Positions 1-10,785 are shown, counted from the first letter of the stretch. The stretch: DNA of 64,000 nucleotides from Eretmocerus hayati (GCA_029851415.1 CM056743.1:64634186-64698185), one strand, 5' to 3'. The notes: a model not told the origin generated them from the letters alone. Numbers and translations are program-made.

Positions 1-420
1 GCATGAAGAACTCAATCAAGAATCGAGAGGAATGAATAATGTATAACATCATCGAAGTTCTGTTCGCAAACAAGAGCTCAAGATCCTCAATCCGAAGTTG
101 GCTCCACCATAACTGGATGTAGGTGCTCGAAAGACTGGCCTCTCGAAGCTTTGAGAGAGGTTATCAGAGTTGCGACATCAACCTTATTGATGTTACGACG
201 CGCGATTCATTCGCTCCTTCCGTGAGATGTTGGGTACGATTCTTCGTCAGAAAATGAGGCATTCTTGAGCTCAAGACAAGAGCTTTGAAAGACTCTAAGG
301 CATATCTGAACACTCTATCTACAATCGGATAATCACCTGGTCGCACCCAAATATTGAGCGCTTAACAATCCTTCCTCTATTCGATGTTGAACACAGTTGT
401 TTCTGATCATCGACGAGAAA
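1..420. other. No recognisable feature
   Basis: I see no convincing gene or repeat structure in this stretch. Short open frames are present on both strands, but none has a recognisable motif and none continues through splice-like signals. Confidence 0.4.
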
Positions 421-1930
421 CACGGTGTCCTTGAACCAACTTTAAATGAGTCGGAAGACCACCTCGCCAAATATTTTCTTAAATGGTTGTTCAGGGCTCA
501 AATAACATCTTCCAACTATTTTTAAAATCGCCTACGTTAGAATTTTCAAATAAATCAACTCTTATGATTTTTTTGAAAAAATTGTCGAAAAACGACTCTG
601 ACGTGCTTTGGTGATGATGAACGCTTAGTTATATGCTTCAAATTTCACAAAAATTTTGTTAGAAAGTGCAGATGGTTCATGACACTCTATCCCAAAAGAT
701 TCGCAATGTAATGCGTCGAGGAAGGGACAGGCTTCGTGAGCTGTGACTAATGCTTGGGTAGAGAGTCAGATGGCGAATATAGAAAGGTATATACCACCTA
801 TCTATATTGGGAAATTTGTCGTCTGCTCACGGCTCTGTCTTCTTCTTACTCACATTGGTCCTAATAATATGTACACAATGCCTTGGACTCTTGGCAAGGT
901 CCTCATCGCGCAACAAAAGCTCTCACACCGGTTCTGGAGAGCTTGCAGGTATGTCATACCTGATCCACATCTCGCATTTGAGTGGAGAGGGTAGCTCTAT
1001 CGTAGTTCTAAGATGCCACGTCTTTGCTTTCATGAAGAGAATCGACTCAAATTTTGGGTATTGTGCACGAAGAAGGAGATGGGAGTGCAGAAGCTGAAAA
1101 GAGACATGGAGGACCGCGCCAAAAATGTTCAGCGATTGACGTGCAGGATGATAAAGTACCTTCATCTATATTCAGACATAGGTGAGTCAGATAGGGCAAT
1201 CTATCAATCTGACCGTCAATCGCTGAACATTCTTGGAGCAGTCTTCCATATCTCTTTTCAGCTTCTGCACTCCCATCTCCTTATTCATGCACAATACCTA
1301 AAATTTGAGTCGATTCTCTGCATGGAAGCAAACACGTGGCATCTTAGAACTACGATAGAGCTACCTCCTCCACTCAAATGCGAGATGTGGAGCAGTTATG
1401 ACATACCTGCAAGCTCTCCAGAACCGGATTGAGAGCTCTTGTTGCGCGATGAGGACCTTGCCGAGAGTCCAAGGCATTGTGTACATATTATTAGGACCAA
1501 TGTGAGTAAGAAGGAGACAGAGCCGTGAGCAGACGACAAAGTTCCCAATATAGATAGGTGGACCTTTCTATATTCGCCATCTGACTCTCTACCCAAGCAT
1601 TAGTCACAGCTCACGAAGCCTATCCCTTTCTCTGCGCATTACATTGCGAATCTTTTGGGACAGAGTGTCATGAACCATCTGCACTTTCTAACGGAATTTT
1701 TGTGAAATTTGAAGCATATAACTAAGCGTTAAACATCACCAAAGCGCGTCAAAGTCATTTTTGGCGATTTTTTCAGAAAAAAATCATAAAAGTTGATTTA
1801 TTTGAAAATTCTAACGTAGGCGATCTTAAAAACAGTTGGAAGATGTTATTTGAGCCCTGAAGAACCATTTAAGAAAATATTTGGCGAGGTGGTCTTCCGA
1901 CTCATTTAAAGTTGGTTCAAGGATACCGTG
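421..1930. repeat. 1.5-kb foldback (inverted-repeat) element
   Basis: The first half is repeated in inverse orientation in the second half. The outer edges are CACGGT at 421 and ACCGTG at 1930. The block around 430-560 mirrors about 1795-1925, and the block around 690-1140 mirrors about 1210-1660. The arms are near 720 bp with a short centre around 1140-1205. The terminus CACGGTG resembles Transib-type or RSS-like heptamers, but I see no clear 5-bp target duplication, so the class is unassigned. Open frames on both strands in the arms are mirror images of each other and are not genes. Confidence 0.8.
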
Positions 1931-3920
1931 GGAAGGGACGCAGAGAAATATGTGTATGTTATCATAACACTTACTAATAGATCCACGAGAATATTGGCGT
2001 CATTATTCGTGCCGTTTGCATAATACGGACCGTAAACGGCTAGAATGTATCCAGTTGAACCTATCAATATCATCGGTTTGACTAGTGGTCAATTCTTATG
2101 GAAGGAGTATGTCATACGTTGGAACTTGTAGTTACTACTCTTTTGTATGTAGCAATACGTTGCGTCTGCTATTATGATAGCTTCTTTATCTGTATCCAAA
2201 CATTTCCGAGCAAGGAGTCTCGGATGGTTCCTTACAAAGGTTCCATGATCGATGTGTGATCTACCTAAGTGAATTCAGGAATCAACTCGGGGTTTCGAAC
2301 TATAACTATGATGATGAGTATGTCACCATGATGTAGAGAACAGAAATCATCAACGTTACCATACCCAGGTGTATGGTAAGAAAACTCTCCATTAGCATTT
2401 GTCGTGCTTTTTTCATCATCCTAGACACGGTTGGTTTGTGTGCTCTGAGGAAAGTGGATAATACAGCGATAGATAGATTTGTCCTCAATTTGACCAATTA
2501 TATATCAATAAATATTCTTATTGGTGGCTTCCTCTTGTGAGATTTGGATGTATTGCCGTTTCCGCTGACGGATATGACTTGATTGAAATCCTGCTTAGTG
2601 ATGCCAAAGAGATTGATGTAATTCTGATCCGATAAGTCTTTATCTTTCAGATCCAAGCATTCTTCTGATGATGAGAGGATGTTGAGGATGAGTAACTCAT
2701 AAAGAGTTAGCGAGAGTGTATTGAAATGAATAGGCTACCTTTTATGACTACCTTTTTTCGCTCTCTTTTTAAGCCAAATCTCTCAATGAGCTTAGAAAAC
2801 GATTCACCTATCCCTTTGACATCAACGTGTCTTCGGAATCAGGTTTGACAGATTCCAAAGCTCCAGGTTTGATGGTATCGCCGGTGAAATGTTGTGAACA
2901 GCTCTTGGTATTATGTATGATAATCGTGTTCCTTTCGAAGAAACACTTAGCTATGGCGTCATAAGGCACAACCCTTAAATTATTGCTTGACTCGCATATA
3001 GAACATCTGGAATGTTAAACTCATCATATAAGTGTGTGTCACGGAGATATTATTGCATTATTTGTGATGAAGAGATTGTATGTGTAAGGATACATACCTA
3101 TGTTGAAAAATTTGTTTTTCCCGGAAAGACCATTAAAATCCCGCATATGACGTAATATGAATGTTGTGAATACCTGGAAATTGTGTACGATCCTCACATA
3201 CATACTCAGTCTGTCACCGGTCTCTCATAGGAGGATAGGCTACACCCATTCAGACCCCATTAAGGGTAGTTTTCACTAGGTCTATACATGGTAATGAATA
3301 AAGGTGGGAACTACCCTTGCCAAGGAGATGATGTACCCCAAACAGGGCGTCATCCTCGCCAACCTGGGTAAGTATTGCATCATGATTATTAACAATTATG
3401 TAGTTTAGTCGACTATATATGCGCGCTTGCATACAGCCCGGCTAACTATACAGCTATATGCATATAGTGGCTATATATATGCGCGCAGAGCATATTCGTG
3501 TGCTCATCTAACTATATGCATGCAGAGCATATAGCTCATCGATCACGTTCCTCTCTCTCTCTCTCTCGCTACGGTCCTTCTCAGCATGGCCCATCATACC
3601 TACCTGTCCAATCGGGCCCTCTCGATCGCAACAGTCCCTCCTAGATATCCGCAGCCATCATACCATAGTAAGATCTCGAGAGGTGCTGCCACCAGCCTTT
3701 GCTGCGTTTGCCGTCGGATGATGATCGAATCCCGTTAGCTTTTACCGAGGCTCTCTCACCGTCGTATGATGATCTGCTGCGACTCTTTTACAATGAAATC
3801 AAGCTGCAGCTTCGCTGCAGTTTGATGCAAGCTTTTTGCTGCGGCTCTTTTACGATAAAATCGAGAGCTTGCCACAGCTTGATGCATAAAGTGCCATTGA
3901 ATAAAGCAACTGGAAGATTA
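1931..3920. other. Unassigned AT-rich DNA with a CT microsatellite
   Basis: No gene was recognised. There is a cluster of GCATATAG-like words at about 3410-3540, a (CT)n run at about 3549-3567, and two imperfect direct copies of a roughly 70-bp segment at about 3775-3890 (CTGCGRCTCTTTTACRATRAAATC). Confidence 0.4.
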
Positions 3921-3921
3921 A

Positions 3922-4149
3922 TCAATGAATTTCGAATATAAGCGACGGGTAGTTCAGGATTTTTGAATAGTTTGAATGGCCTTGGAAACCGGTTTCTCCA
4001 CTTGAAGGTCTTAGAGGTGGAATCTTGAAGAGCCTTAGTTGGAATTTTGCCATAGTTAAGTAATCCTCAGTTTCAATTCCATCGAAAACCATGTCGCTTT
4101 TGATTTCGTTGAGCTTATATCGGTCGTTGTAATTGATTACTCGAGACAA
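3922..4149 (-). CDS. Hypothetical ORF, possible exon
   Basis: A 75-codon minus-strand frame of ordinary composition, not low-complexity, rich in charged residues near its start. It matches no family I recognise. It could be a gene-fragment exon or chance; no start context or splice partner could be tied to it. Confidence 0.2.
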   Translation of the reverse strand: MSRVINYNDRYKLNEIKSDMVFDGIETEDYLTMAKFQLRLFKIPPLRPSSGETGFQGHSNYSKILNYPSLIFEIH

Positions 4150-4845
4150 GCGACTTGCTCAAGCATCCGCGTTAGAATAGATCTGAAAGTCTAGTGTTTA
4201 TCATACGGAAGACTCACAGCCTTCCAGCATCTGTTTGAAAAATGATGGACATAATCACTCACTCAGGTAAATAAATATCTGAATGATTCTCTCCACTCTT
4301 CCAAGGTCAAAGTTGATCTTCATATTGTCGTCTTGTCATTTCAGGACAAGCGTAGATTTTGAACAATTTGTGGAGACTAAAAATGTTGTACGGTGATACG
4401 CCAAACTATGGCGTACAACCTCCAGTTCAACGCAATAATATATTATGTAAAGGAGTGCTTCATAGTGGACACTTCCATGTGTTTACTTTTTTATTCCAAG
4501 TGATGCGCAAGGCTGATTAAGAGATGATCTTTAGGAGGAATGCACGGATATACCGTGATTTACCAGCGAACATCGATCCTTCGTTTCATGGTGATATGAA
4601 CGCAGTTGGAGATTATTTGTTCTAAGGAGCCGATTTTCAAGAATTCTACTCCATAATTACTAATTTTACATTAGATAACCTTATGCTTGTGTATCAATCA
4701 TCTCGATTTAGGAATCAGAGACTTCATTTCCTGTAAAATGTGGAAACGGTTAAGAATAACAAAGCATATGATGAATGTTACGTTTATTGTATAGATATGA
4801 CTCAATATACACATAAATTTATTATTAGAATCATTACACTTTTTA

Positions 4846-5214
4846 TTATTTCCTGTCTCTTAATACAACAACTTGAACATTTGCAATATTTGAATGATAT
4901 ATATGCAGAAATTCAATAATTTCTCCAACATCGCCTCGAAAATAATGTGATATTGAATAAGATGAATCACATTCACATTTGTCCGTATCAACTACACACC
5001 TACTAGCTAGGTAATCTAAGAATATTGGGAATAGGCAGTTACTCTCAAAGATGATAGGAAAAATAATACTTTTATCCATTTTTGTTTCGATTTCTTGGGA
5101 TGTTTCCAGAGCTTCGAGATCTTCTTCGTTCGACTCGACGAGGACTGATTTAATTGCTCGTAATTGTTTTGGAATGAGAGATTCAATTCGTATTAAATCT
5201 GATTTCTGGCAGAT
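4846..5214 (-). CDS. Unknown protein fragment, member of a locally duplicated pair
   Basis: The open frame runs from an acceptor-like site near 5214 (TCTGCCAG) to a TAA at 4846; an internal ATG lies at 5079. The last 50 residues contain VVDTDKC followed by a Ser-rich stretch, HYFRGD and a hydrophobic end. About 200 bp upstream on the same strand (5205-5385) a second segment encodes the same pattern (VVDTSKC, then DYLMRGD, then a hydrophobic helix). This looks like a tandem duplication of one exon or domain. I do not recognise the family. It may be the 3' end of a host gene or of a mobile element; conservation between the two copies is the main evidence that it once coded. Confidence 0.35.
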   Translation of the reverse strand: MCQKSDLIRIESLIPKQLRAIKSVLVESNEEDLEALETSQEIETKMDKSIIFPIIFESNCLFPIFLDYLASRCVVDTDKCECDSSYSISHYFRGDVGEIIEFLHIYHSNIANVQVVVLRDRK

Positions 5215-5385
5215 TTGAAATTAATTGAACGATTTGTAAGTTCTTCATGATATGAAAGCTTTCAAATAATTCTTTTAAGGAATCATCTATATCTCCTCTC
5301 ATTAAATAATCACAAGAAATTGAAGGATTGTAATTGCATTTTGATGTATCAACTACCCAAATACTATCTTTTAATTTTGTGACTG
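5205..5385 (-). pseudogene. Upstream paralogous segment of the VVDT-K-C exon
   Basis: Conceptual translation of the minus strand gives VVDTSKC, then SCDYLMRGDIDDSLKELFE and a hydrophobic tail, matching the downstream ORF at 4846-5090 in order and spacing. A stop precedes it near 5395, so it is a fragment or an internal exon. Confidence 0.35.
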
Positions 5386-5387
5386 GA

Positions 5388-5660
5388 TTTATTCAGGCAC
5401 ATCAAGGCAGAGCCTGGTTCATTTCCGTGGCTTACTTACTCTATATTTTGCATGTTCAGAGGGAGCATGGAACGATAAGAGCAAGGTGGTGAAGTCAAGC
5501 ACCGAAGCTTTAATGAAAATAAAGAGGAAAAGGTCGAAACATATTCACAAAGTATTTACAAAAGGTCATTAGACCGTGAGAGTACTTGCGCAAGCTCGAG
5601 CACGAGGTCTGGAGGGCAAAAAGAGGAATACATTCTACTGGCCACAGAAAGAGAGAGAGA
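5388..5660 (+). repeat. Dispersed repeat, copy 1 (other copy at 58198-58480)
   Basis: This segment and 58198-58480 are alignable in the same orientation. Both begin GGATTTATT, share CCTGGTTCA, then CACCGAAGCTT- / TACCGAGGCTT-, then TTTACAAA flanking a GGTC-N4-GACC palindrome, then CTCGAGCAC and a GA-rich tail. The family is not identified. At 58198 the repeat directly follows an LTR and its PBS, so it may be the 5' internal region of that LTR family, but here the nearest LTR piece lies on the opposite strand. Confidence 0.6.
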
Positions 5661-5677
5661 GAATTCGAGCTAGCACT

Positions 5678-5943
5678 TAGGGTAATGACAGATAAAGCGC
5701 TACGCCACAATTTTGCGCCACGCCACGACGCGCTATCACACGCCACGACCCAAAGATTCATTCCAGCAAACTCGACCATCGATGGATTTGGTTGATTCTC
5801 ATAATCCACGATTGATACTATAACAATAAATCTAATCCATCAATGGTTGAATTTGCTGGAATGGATTTATGGGTCGTGGCGTGCGATAGCGCGTCGTGGC
5901 GTGGCGCAAAATCGTAGCGTAGCGCTTTATCTGTCATCACCCT
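5678..5943. repeat. Small foldback repeat
   Basis: The arm at 5678-5790 (starting GGGTAATGACAGATAAAGCG) is mirrored at about 5828-5943 (ending CTGTCATCACCC). Both arms contain GGCGCAAAAT/CGCCACGCC words. It is a foldback of about 266 bp with a roughly 40-bp loop. Confidence 0.75.
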
Positions 5944-6387
5944 TACAGAACGTTGAGTGTTGGCCTCGTAGACGGCGTCGGCTACTGGGTGCAGGATGGC
6001 CATGGGACGCAAGTTGGCATTGAGACGGTCGCTTAACTTTGACCCGGTGCGGTCGACGATTTGACCTCGCTTGGTCAAGGAGATGTGGCTCGTACGGTCT
6101 CGTCCTAGAGCTCACAATATGACAGGGCCTGTCGCGGGACCACTGCATTCAATCCTCGGGGCACGCGCGTACCGAAACTTGTTGCGACGACGACGAGAAT
6201 ATGCGCGGCAAAACGGAGCAAAAATCGGAGCGAGCGACGGACCGTGCTCTCTCTATCACGAACGACGTAAGTCTGCTGCCGGTGGCGTGGCGATGATGAA
6301 ATGGCGCGCGAGGGGAGGGAGCGTGGGGGAAGTATGGCTACTGCTGCAACTATAACCCGCGCGGGCCCGTCTCGCTATAGTGTGCTT
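5944..6387 (-). repeat. Probable distal part of an LTR (minus strand)
   Basis: A GC-rich stretch. Read on the minus strand from 6387 it starts with a GA run, then GCACACTATAG and a CCCGCGCGGG region. The orphan LTR at 57530-57660 shows the same order: GA run, GCACTGTAG, then GCCCGCGTG. I infer this is the continuation of the LTR whose edge is at 6984, interrupted by the R1 fragment between them. A GTAAGT at about 6269 is the only splice-like word; no gene was recognised. Confidence 0.4.

Positions 6388-6446
<59 letters not shown>
6388..6446. repeat. (CT)n-(T)37 tract
   Basis: A CT dinucleotide run is followed by about 37 T. It abuts the 3' end of a minus-strand R1 fragment, so the T run is probably that element's poly(A) tail read from the other strand. 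Confidence 0.85.
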
Positions 6447-6449
<3 letters not shown>

Positions 6450-6809
6450 GTGGTTAGAGGGCAAAATCTGCCTCAGGATCCCTCGGATCCGTCCCCAGAC
6501 ACCGGACTGGTTCAGCTTACGCGGACTACGCATAGCCCACGCAGGCCATACCAGGCGGGACACGGGTTTGGGTGGGGCCCACCGAGAGGTGGGCCCGGCC
6601 GTGTAATATCCCTCTCCCCTTGGTGTCCGATAGCTAGGACATCGGGCAATCAAGAAGGAGATCCACCTGCATCTGCCATCTCATCCCGGAACCGCGTGAG
6701 CATTACTTCAGGATGAGCGGCATGTCTCGCGCTCGATTGCGAGCGTTCCTCTTCTCCATCTTCTCTCTTCGGCCACTTGTCGGCATCTTCTATCTTCACT
6801 CTTCATTGT

Positions 6810-6858
<49 letters not shown>
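6447..6858 (-). mobile_element. R1-type retrotransposon 3'-UTR fragment
   Basis: This matches in inverse orientation the 3' end of the R1-type element at 63700-64000. Shared words include the segment with CACCGAGAGGTGGGCCCGG, ATCGGGCAATCAAGAAGGAG and GAGCATTACTTCAGGATGA, ending in a CT-rich run (6813-6858) equal to the GA-rich run just after ORF2. It is a short 5'-truncated insertion without coding sequence, and it appears to interrupt an LTR. Confidence 0.85.
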
Positions 6859-6861
<3 letters not shown>

Positions 6862-6984
6862 CTTGAAAATGTCCTCTCCTTCGCTCGGCTCTCACTGAAA
6901 CAATAACTATATAATGAGATTATCATTTTATATTACTTGGTCCAGGAGAGAGGCGAGACGGATATTACTCATCCGTCACACCCC
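6859..6984 (-). repeat. LTR edge (minus strand) with adjoining polypurine tract
   Basis: On the minus strand the sequence reads GGGGGAGGGG then TGTGACGG: a polypurine tract followed by the start of a 3' LTR. The next 80 bases match the start of the orphan LTR at 57400 (GAGTMATWYCGTCT, then CCTCTC, then CCTGGACC, then AT-rich). This is therefore the 3' LTR of a minus-strand element whose internal region extends to the right. Confidence 0.6.
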
Positions 6985-8220
6985 TCCCCCAGACGCTGGG
7001 TAGCCGACTGGCGTACCAGCTCGAAGCCTACTCTCTCTGAATCTGGGCCAAATAAACTGGAAAATTGACCAGTATAGTCATAAAATTGGGATGAGAATTG
7101 CAATAATTGCGTTATTTTCGGGTTTCTGAAATAAAAGGTTGAATTCTACAAAATGTAGATGTAATTCCTCAAAAACGGTGGGGGTATCATACATGCGGAC
7201 CTAAAATCCACTCTATTGGCAACTATTCATATGGATTCTAGATCATAGATCACTGGAGAGCGTCTTTGACTGCACTGTTCTGCACATGCGTGCCACAGAG
7301 AACATCACTCTTGGTTTCACTGAATCCCTTGGTCTCTTGAATTGATCTTAACTATTGAATCATACTAGGCATACAGCATACTCATCGTTCATTGCATACA
7401 GCACTCTGAGCATACATCGTACACAATACACAGACTATCCTTAGGAAATTTGTCCATATTCACGCCTCGTGCATTCTAATCACACCATATATCGCTCAAT
7501 CCACACTTTTTACATGAATAGGGCTCGAATCTATAGAAATAAAATACTGATTGACTATTTTGTCACATGATTGTTTGGGCGTTGACCTAAATTATTGAAC
7601 ATGATTTGTTCTTTGGTGCAAGAAATCAAAATTACTAGAAAAAGTTCTCATTTGCCAGGTAGGAACAAACGATCAAAAAATGAACATACTTATTCTAAAA
7701 ACAGTCCAATGGTATTGGTCATTGACCGTGTAAATCTTTCTTAGCCCAGACTAACGAGATCGTATGACCGTAATGAAATAGAAACTCGAAAAGTTTCAAT
7801 AGAATTTTTACTATTCCCTAAGATATGAGGTCGTAGACCTTAGTATTACTAGTATAAAAATTTGGTCGATTGACCTTGGAAAAAGAAAGAATATAAACTA
7901 AGTGGTCATAGACCAACGCAAAAAGAATGAAAAGTTAGTAAACTATTAATCGACCGGAGACCACGTATCTTCGGTCGTCGACCCACTCTCCGGTCTAATT
8001 CCTACTGCTTATTGTGCCTGTCTGCGAATGCACAGTCTTCTGGGTCTCATGACCCTTGGCACTTGCAGATCGGGCATCGAGGAACGTCGTAAAGGGCCCT
8101 TTTTCCAGGAGCTCATCTACGGCGACTCCTACCCTCTTCTACTTTTTTGAAGTGCATCATTTCTTCTTCTGGTCGAGCTGACGCTGAAGCTGGGCCACCC
8201 AAATTTTGGGGCATTTGGCC
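6985..8220 (-). mobile_element. Internal 3' region of a minus-strand LTR element, non-coding
   Basis: The sequence upstream (minus sense) of the polypurine tract at 6985-6994. It contains no credible ORF. A cluster of GGTC-N3/4-GACC palindromes lies at 7717-7983. The extent to the right is a guess; no opposing LTR is in view. Confidence 0.35.
7717..7983. promoter_or_regulatory. Cluster of GGTC-N3/4-GACC palindromes
   Basis: Five copies in 267 bp: 7717-7727 (GGTCATTGACC), 7829-7839 (GGTCGTAGACC), 7864-7875 (GGTCGATTGACC), 7904-7914 (GGTCATAGACC), 7973-7983 (GGTCGTCGACC). The first equals an inverted repeat of GGTCA with one spacer base, the arrangement known for ecdysone-receptor response elements. 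Binding is an inference; only the palindromes are seen. Confidence 0.45.
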
Positions 8221-8221
8221 T

Positions 8222-8480
8222 CTATTTTAAGTTGTCGCATTCCCTCCGCTTCTCAACTTTTTCTTTCTTCTTCTCTGCGACGAGCTTCGCGGTGGCCTTC
8301 TCGGTAAGCGGCGGTCCTCCATGGTATCCTCGATGTGCTCGATTCCTTTTTTGACCAAAAAGGTCGACGCGCGCTCTCCCGTATTTGTCCTGGAATGCGA
8401 AGCTCTCCGCTAACAAATTTCCTGTATCTATCCTCTGATGGTCCATTTTTAGTACATGGTCGTCTATGGGCATTCCCACG
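8222..8480. other. Unassigned stretch with overlapping open frames
   Basis: Several frames are open at once on both strands (8222-8526), typical of slightly GC-rich non-coding DNA. No motif was recognised. Confidence 0.3.
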
Positions 8481-8483
8481 ACT

Positions 8484-8904
8484 GTCGCACGGACGTTCGC
8501 ACTGCACTTTTAGAGTTAAATTCTAGTGTCAATCCGTTATTAATCAACCATGGAACAAACAGTAACCACAATGATATTCTGAGATAGTTTCTGCATTCTA
8601 TGGCATTTTCACGGAATTTTAAAGTTGTTGAGTTTGTTGTAAAGAATCATAGAAATTCTCCTGTCGCACGGACATTTTTCGGATATGGGGTTTTGGTATA
8701 TTGAACTGTCGGATGGATAATCTGCAAATCTATGAGAGATAAAATTCTGAGATATAATCTCATTGGTGATTTAACAACCATCCTCGCATAAACAACTTTC
8801 AGATATTTTTTAAAATAAAAATCGTAAGCATGGTAGCTTGGACGAAAAATTTTCTGAGAGGTCGCACGGACGTTTGGAAAATGCCGTACGAATGTCCGTG
8901 CGAC
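8484..8904. repeat. Repeats carrying GTCGCACGGAC ends
   Basis: The 11-mer GTCGCACGGAC occurs at 8484, 8663 and 8861 on the plus strand and inverted at 8894-8904; another copy is at 15036. The pair 8861/8904 forms a 44-bp hairpin. The spacing suggests nested copies of a short inverted-repeat transposon using this word as its terminus. No transposase is visible. Confidence 0.55.
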
Positions 8905-8929
8905 TATCATAAGACTACTCATCTATTGG

Positions 8930-9320
8930 CATGATCATGGTGATGTATAAAATATTGAAATTGATCTTATTCCACAGATAATTTATTTGAGACTCCTTTG
9001 AATCATTAAAATGAATGTCAAATACATAAATTAACAAGCGTGACGTTTAAACTAACAACTCCGTCATAAAAGTAAATCAAATCAATCACATATTATGCCA
9101 CCATTCATTCTCATCAAGAATCAATATCATCATTATGTAATATCGTCAATCAACATTAGTTCGTTACAATGGCTTCAAACAAATCGTTAACAATTGACTA
9201 TTCACAGTACTTTTACAATGAGACAGTTAATCTCTTCATTTGAAGTTTCTCGTACTTCGACCGAGTCTGCTGAGAGTGGTCGCACGCAGTGCATCTTACG
9301 CAAATTAGGAATGCATTCGA
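8930..9320. other. AT-rich stretch, nothing recognised
   Basis: No ORF, repeat or RNA gene could be supported here beyond a partial GTCGCACG word near 9279. Confidence 0.4.
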
Positions 9321-9327
9321 CATCATC

Positions 9328-9594
9328 CTAGTGCTCTTCTAGTTCTCTTTGTGGATCAAGAATCTCATTCGTAGAAACATATTTGATTGATATATTCGGA
9401 CAAACATCTCGTGCGACATCTGCAAAATCACTTGCGGTCTTAACAGATGATGCTGAGCTTGCAACGCGACGCCAGACCGCCCCTTTAACAGTAGCTCCCA
9501 CTCCATCTACTACACCTTTTCCACGAGACGAGGCAAAGAAATGCCAAGAAATTGTTATACCGTACATTTGCTGGAGAACGTGAATCAATGACAT
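9328..9594 (-). CDS. Fragment of an uncharacterised protein with a (H/R)GKG motif
   Basis: An 88-codon frame. Residues about 17-50 read WHFFASSRGKG, then VDGVGATVK, then AVWRRV. I recall a similar segment (W-F-A-S-HGKG-x-VDG-x-G-x-x-VKR) near the C-terminus of many uncharacterised, repeat-associated proteins in arthropods and cnidarians; the biochemical role is not known to me. Here the expected His of HGKG is Arg. The frame ends just beside a foldback transposon (from 9616), so it is probably a decayed fragment, perhaps cut by that insertion. Confidence 0.4.
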   Translation of the reverse strand: MSLIHVLQQMYGITISWHFFASSRGKGVVDGVGATVKGAVWRRVASSASSVKTASDFADVARDVCPNISIKYVSTNEILDPQRELEEH

Positions 9595-9664
9595 GGTGAA
9601 ACGCTGCTTAAGGGCGCTCTGTACCTCCAGAACAACGATTGTGGCGCCATCTTACGGTCAGATT

Positions 9665-9680
9665 GGTTTATTGTAAATAT
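9665..9680. repeat. Target-site duplication, left
   Basis: GGTTTATTGTAAATAT, repeated exactly at 10309-10324 on the other side of the SINE. Confidence 0.9.
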
Positions 9681-10308
9681 TCTTTTTTTTCGAGATCCCC
9701 TTGCAGCCTTCTCGGCCTAGCACGGGGGGCCCCCTTACCACCTTGGTGTGAAGGGTTATGCCCGAATTTTTCCTCTACACATGGATTCCAGCTTCCCCGG
9801 AGTGACCTACGCCATGGTTAGCAGCCATGGGATGCCTCTCTCCAATGCCGGTAAGGCCGACATTCCCTGTCTCACGAAGTGAGCCATCGGATCCGCTGTA
9901 CCCTTAGCGTTCCCGGAGAGAGCCTCTCTATGGTTTGCAAGGCCATGATTTGGTGAGACTCAAACTCCAATGCCGGTAAGGCCGACATTCCCCGCACCTC
10001 CCCGTGCACTTAGGAAGGCACGTCGGGTCGGCTTATCAACTCCCTACGTTACCCACCCTCCCCCTGCTTCGCATTCGCCCAAAGCCCGCTAGTCGGACCT
10101 CGTGAAATGGGAAAACCCAGGATTTCTCTGAAGGATAATCCCGGGGAAAACGCTATTCCAAAGCAGGCGGGGTGTGATGGGTCCTTTCCCCGTCGAAAAA
10201 ACCGCAGGAAAAATTTCCGAGTGATTTCGCCGGGAATCGAACCCACGACCCCTCGAGCAGTGTTGATTCCGAAGCTAGCATGCTACCGACTCAGCCAACA
10301 CTGCTCTC
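9681..10308 (-). mobile_element. tRNA-derived SINE, 628 bp
   Basis: On the minus strand the element starts at 10308 with a tRNA-like head: an A-box-like TGGCTGAGTCGG about 20 nt in, and a B box GGTTCGATTCC (plus-strand positions about 10238-10248). It runs about 600 bp and ends in an A-rich tail (TCTTTTTTTT on the plus strand at 9681-9690). It is bounded by perfect 16-bp duplications of the host foldback element. Boxes at the 5' end, an A tail and a target duplication together define a SINE moved by LINE machinery. The body contains short internal duplications (ATGCCGGTAAGGCCGACATT at about 9855 and 9970). Confidence 0.85.
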
Positions 10309-10324
10309 GGTTTATTGTAAATAT
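10309..10324. repeat. Target-site duplication, right
   Basis: An exact copy of 9665-9680. Confidence 0.9.
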
Positions 10325-10785
10325 AAAATCAACCAAACAACGGAGAACGGAATGCGATCTTTACCCACGTGCGGATAATTTTTCTGCAGATTGAGAAGAA
10401 AGTTTCATCAAGATCAGTGCAAAATTGAGCTCATAAAGTTGTGGCGAAATTTTTCAAAACAGTGAGATACTACGCCACAACTTCATGAGCTTAATTTTGC
10501 ACTAATCTTGATGAAACTTTTTTCTAAATCTGCAGAAAAATTATTCGCACGTGAGTGAACATCGCATTTCGTTCACCGTTGTTTGGTTGATTTTATATTT
10601 ACAATAAACCAATCTGACCGCAAGATGGCGCCCCAATCGTTATTTTGGAGGTACAGAGCATCCATAAATGGGCTAGCAGCCCCATCTGAGGAAATATCTA
10701 AGTGAGTGATGAAGGAGCTGCGGTTCGTTCTAGCGATTCCCGCAACAGCCTGCGCAGACCCTGAGAACTGCATGATATATATATA

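Larger units (their letters stand above)
9616..10659. mobile_element. Foldback transposon, interrupted by a SINE
   Basis: The outer arms begin GCTCTGTACCTCCA at 9616 and end with its complement at 10659. Both contain GGCGCCAT(C/-)TT and GGTTTATTGTAAATAT, followed by the inner arms at 10325-10455 and 10466-10605. Without the 628-bp SINE and its 16-bp duplication the element is about 400 bp and almost fully palindromic. A diverged relative lies at 34720-35095. Confidence 0.8.
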
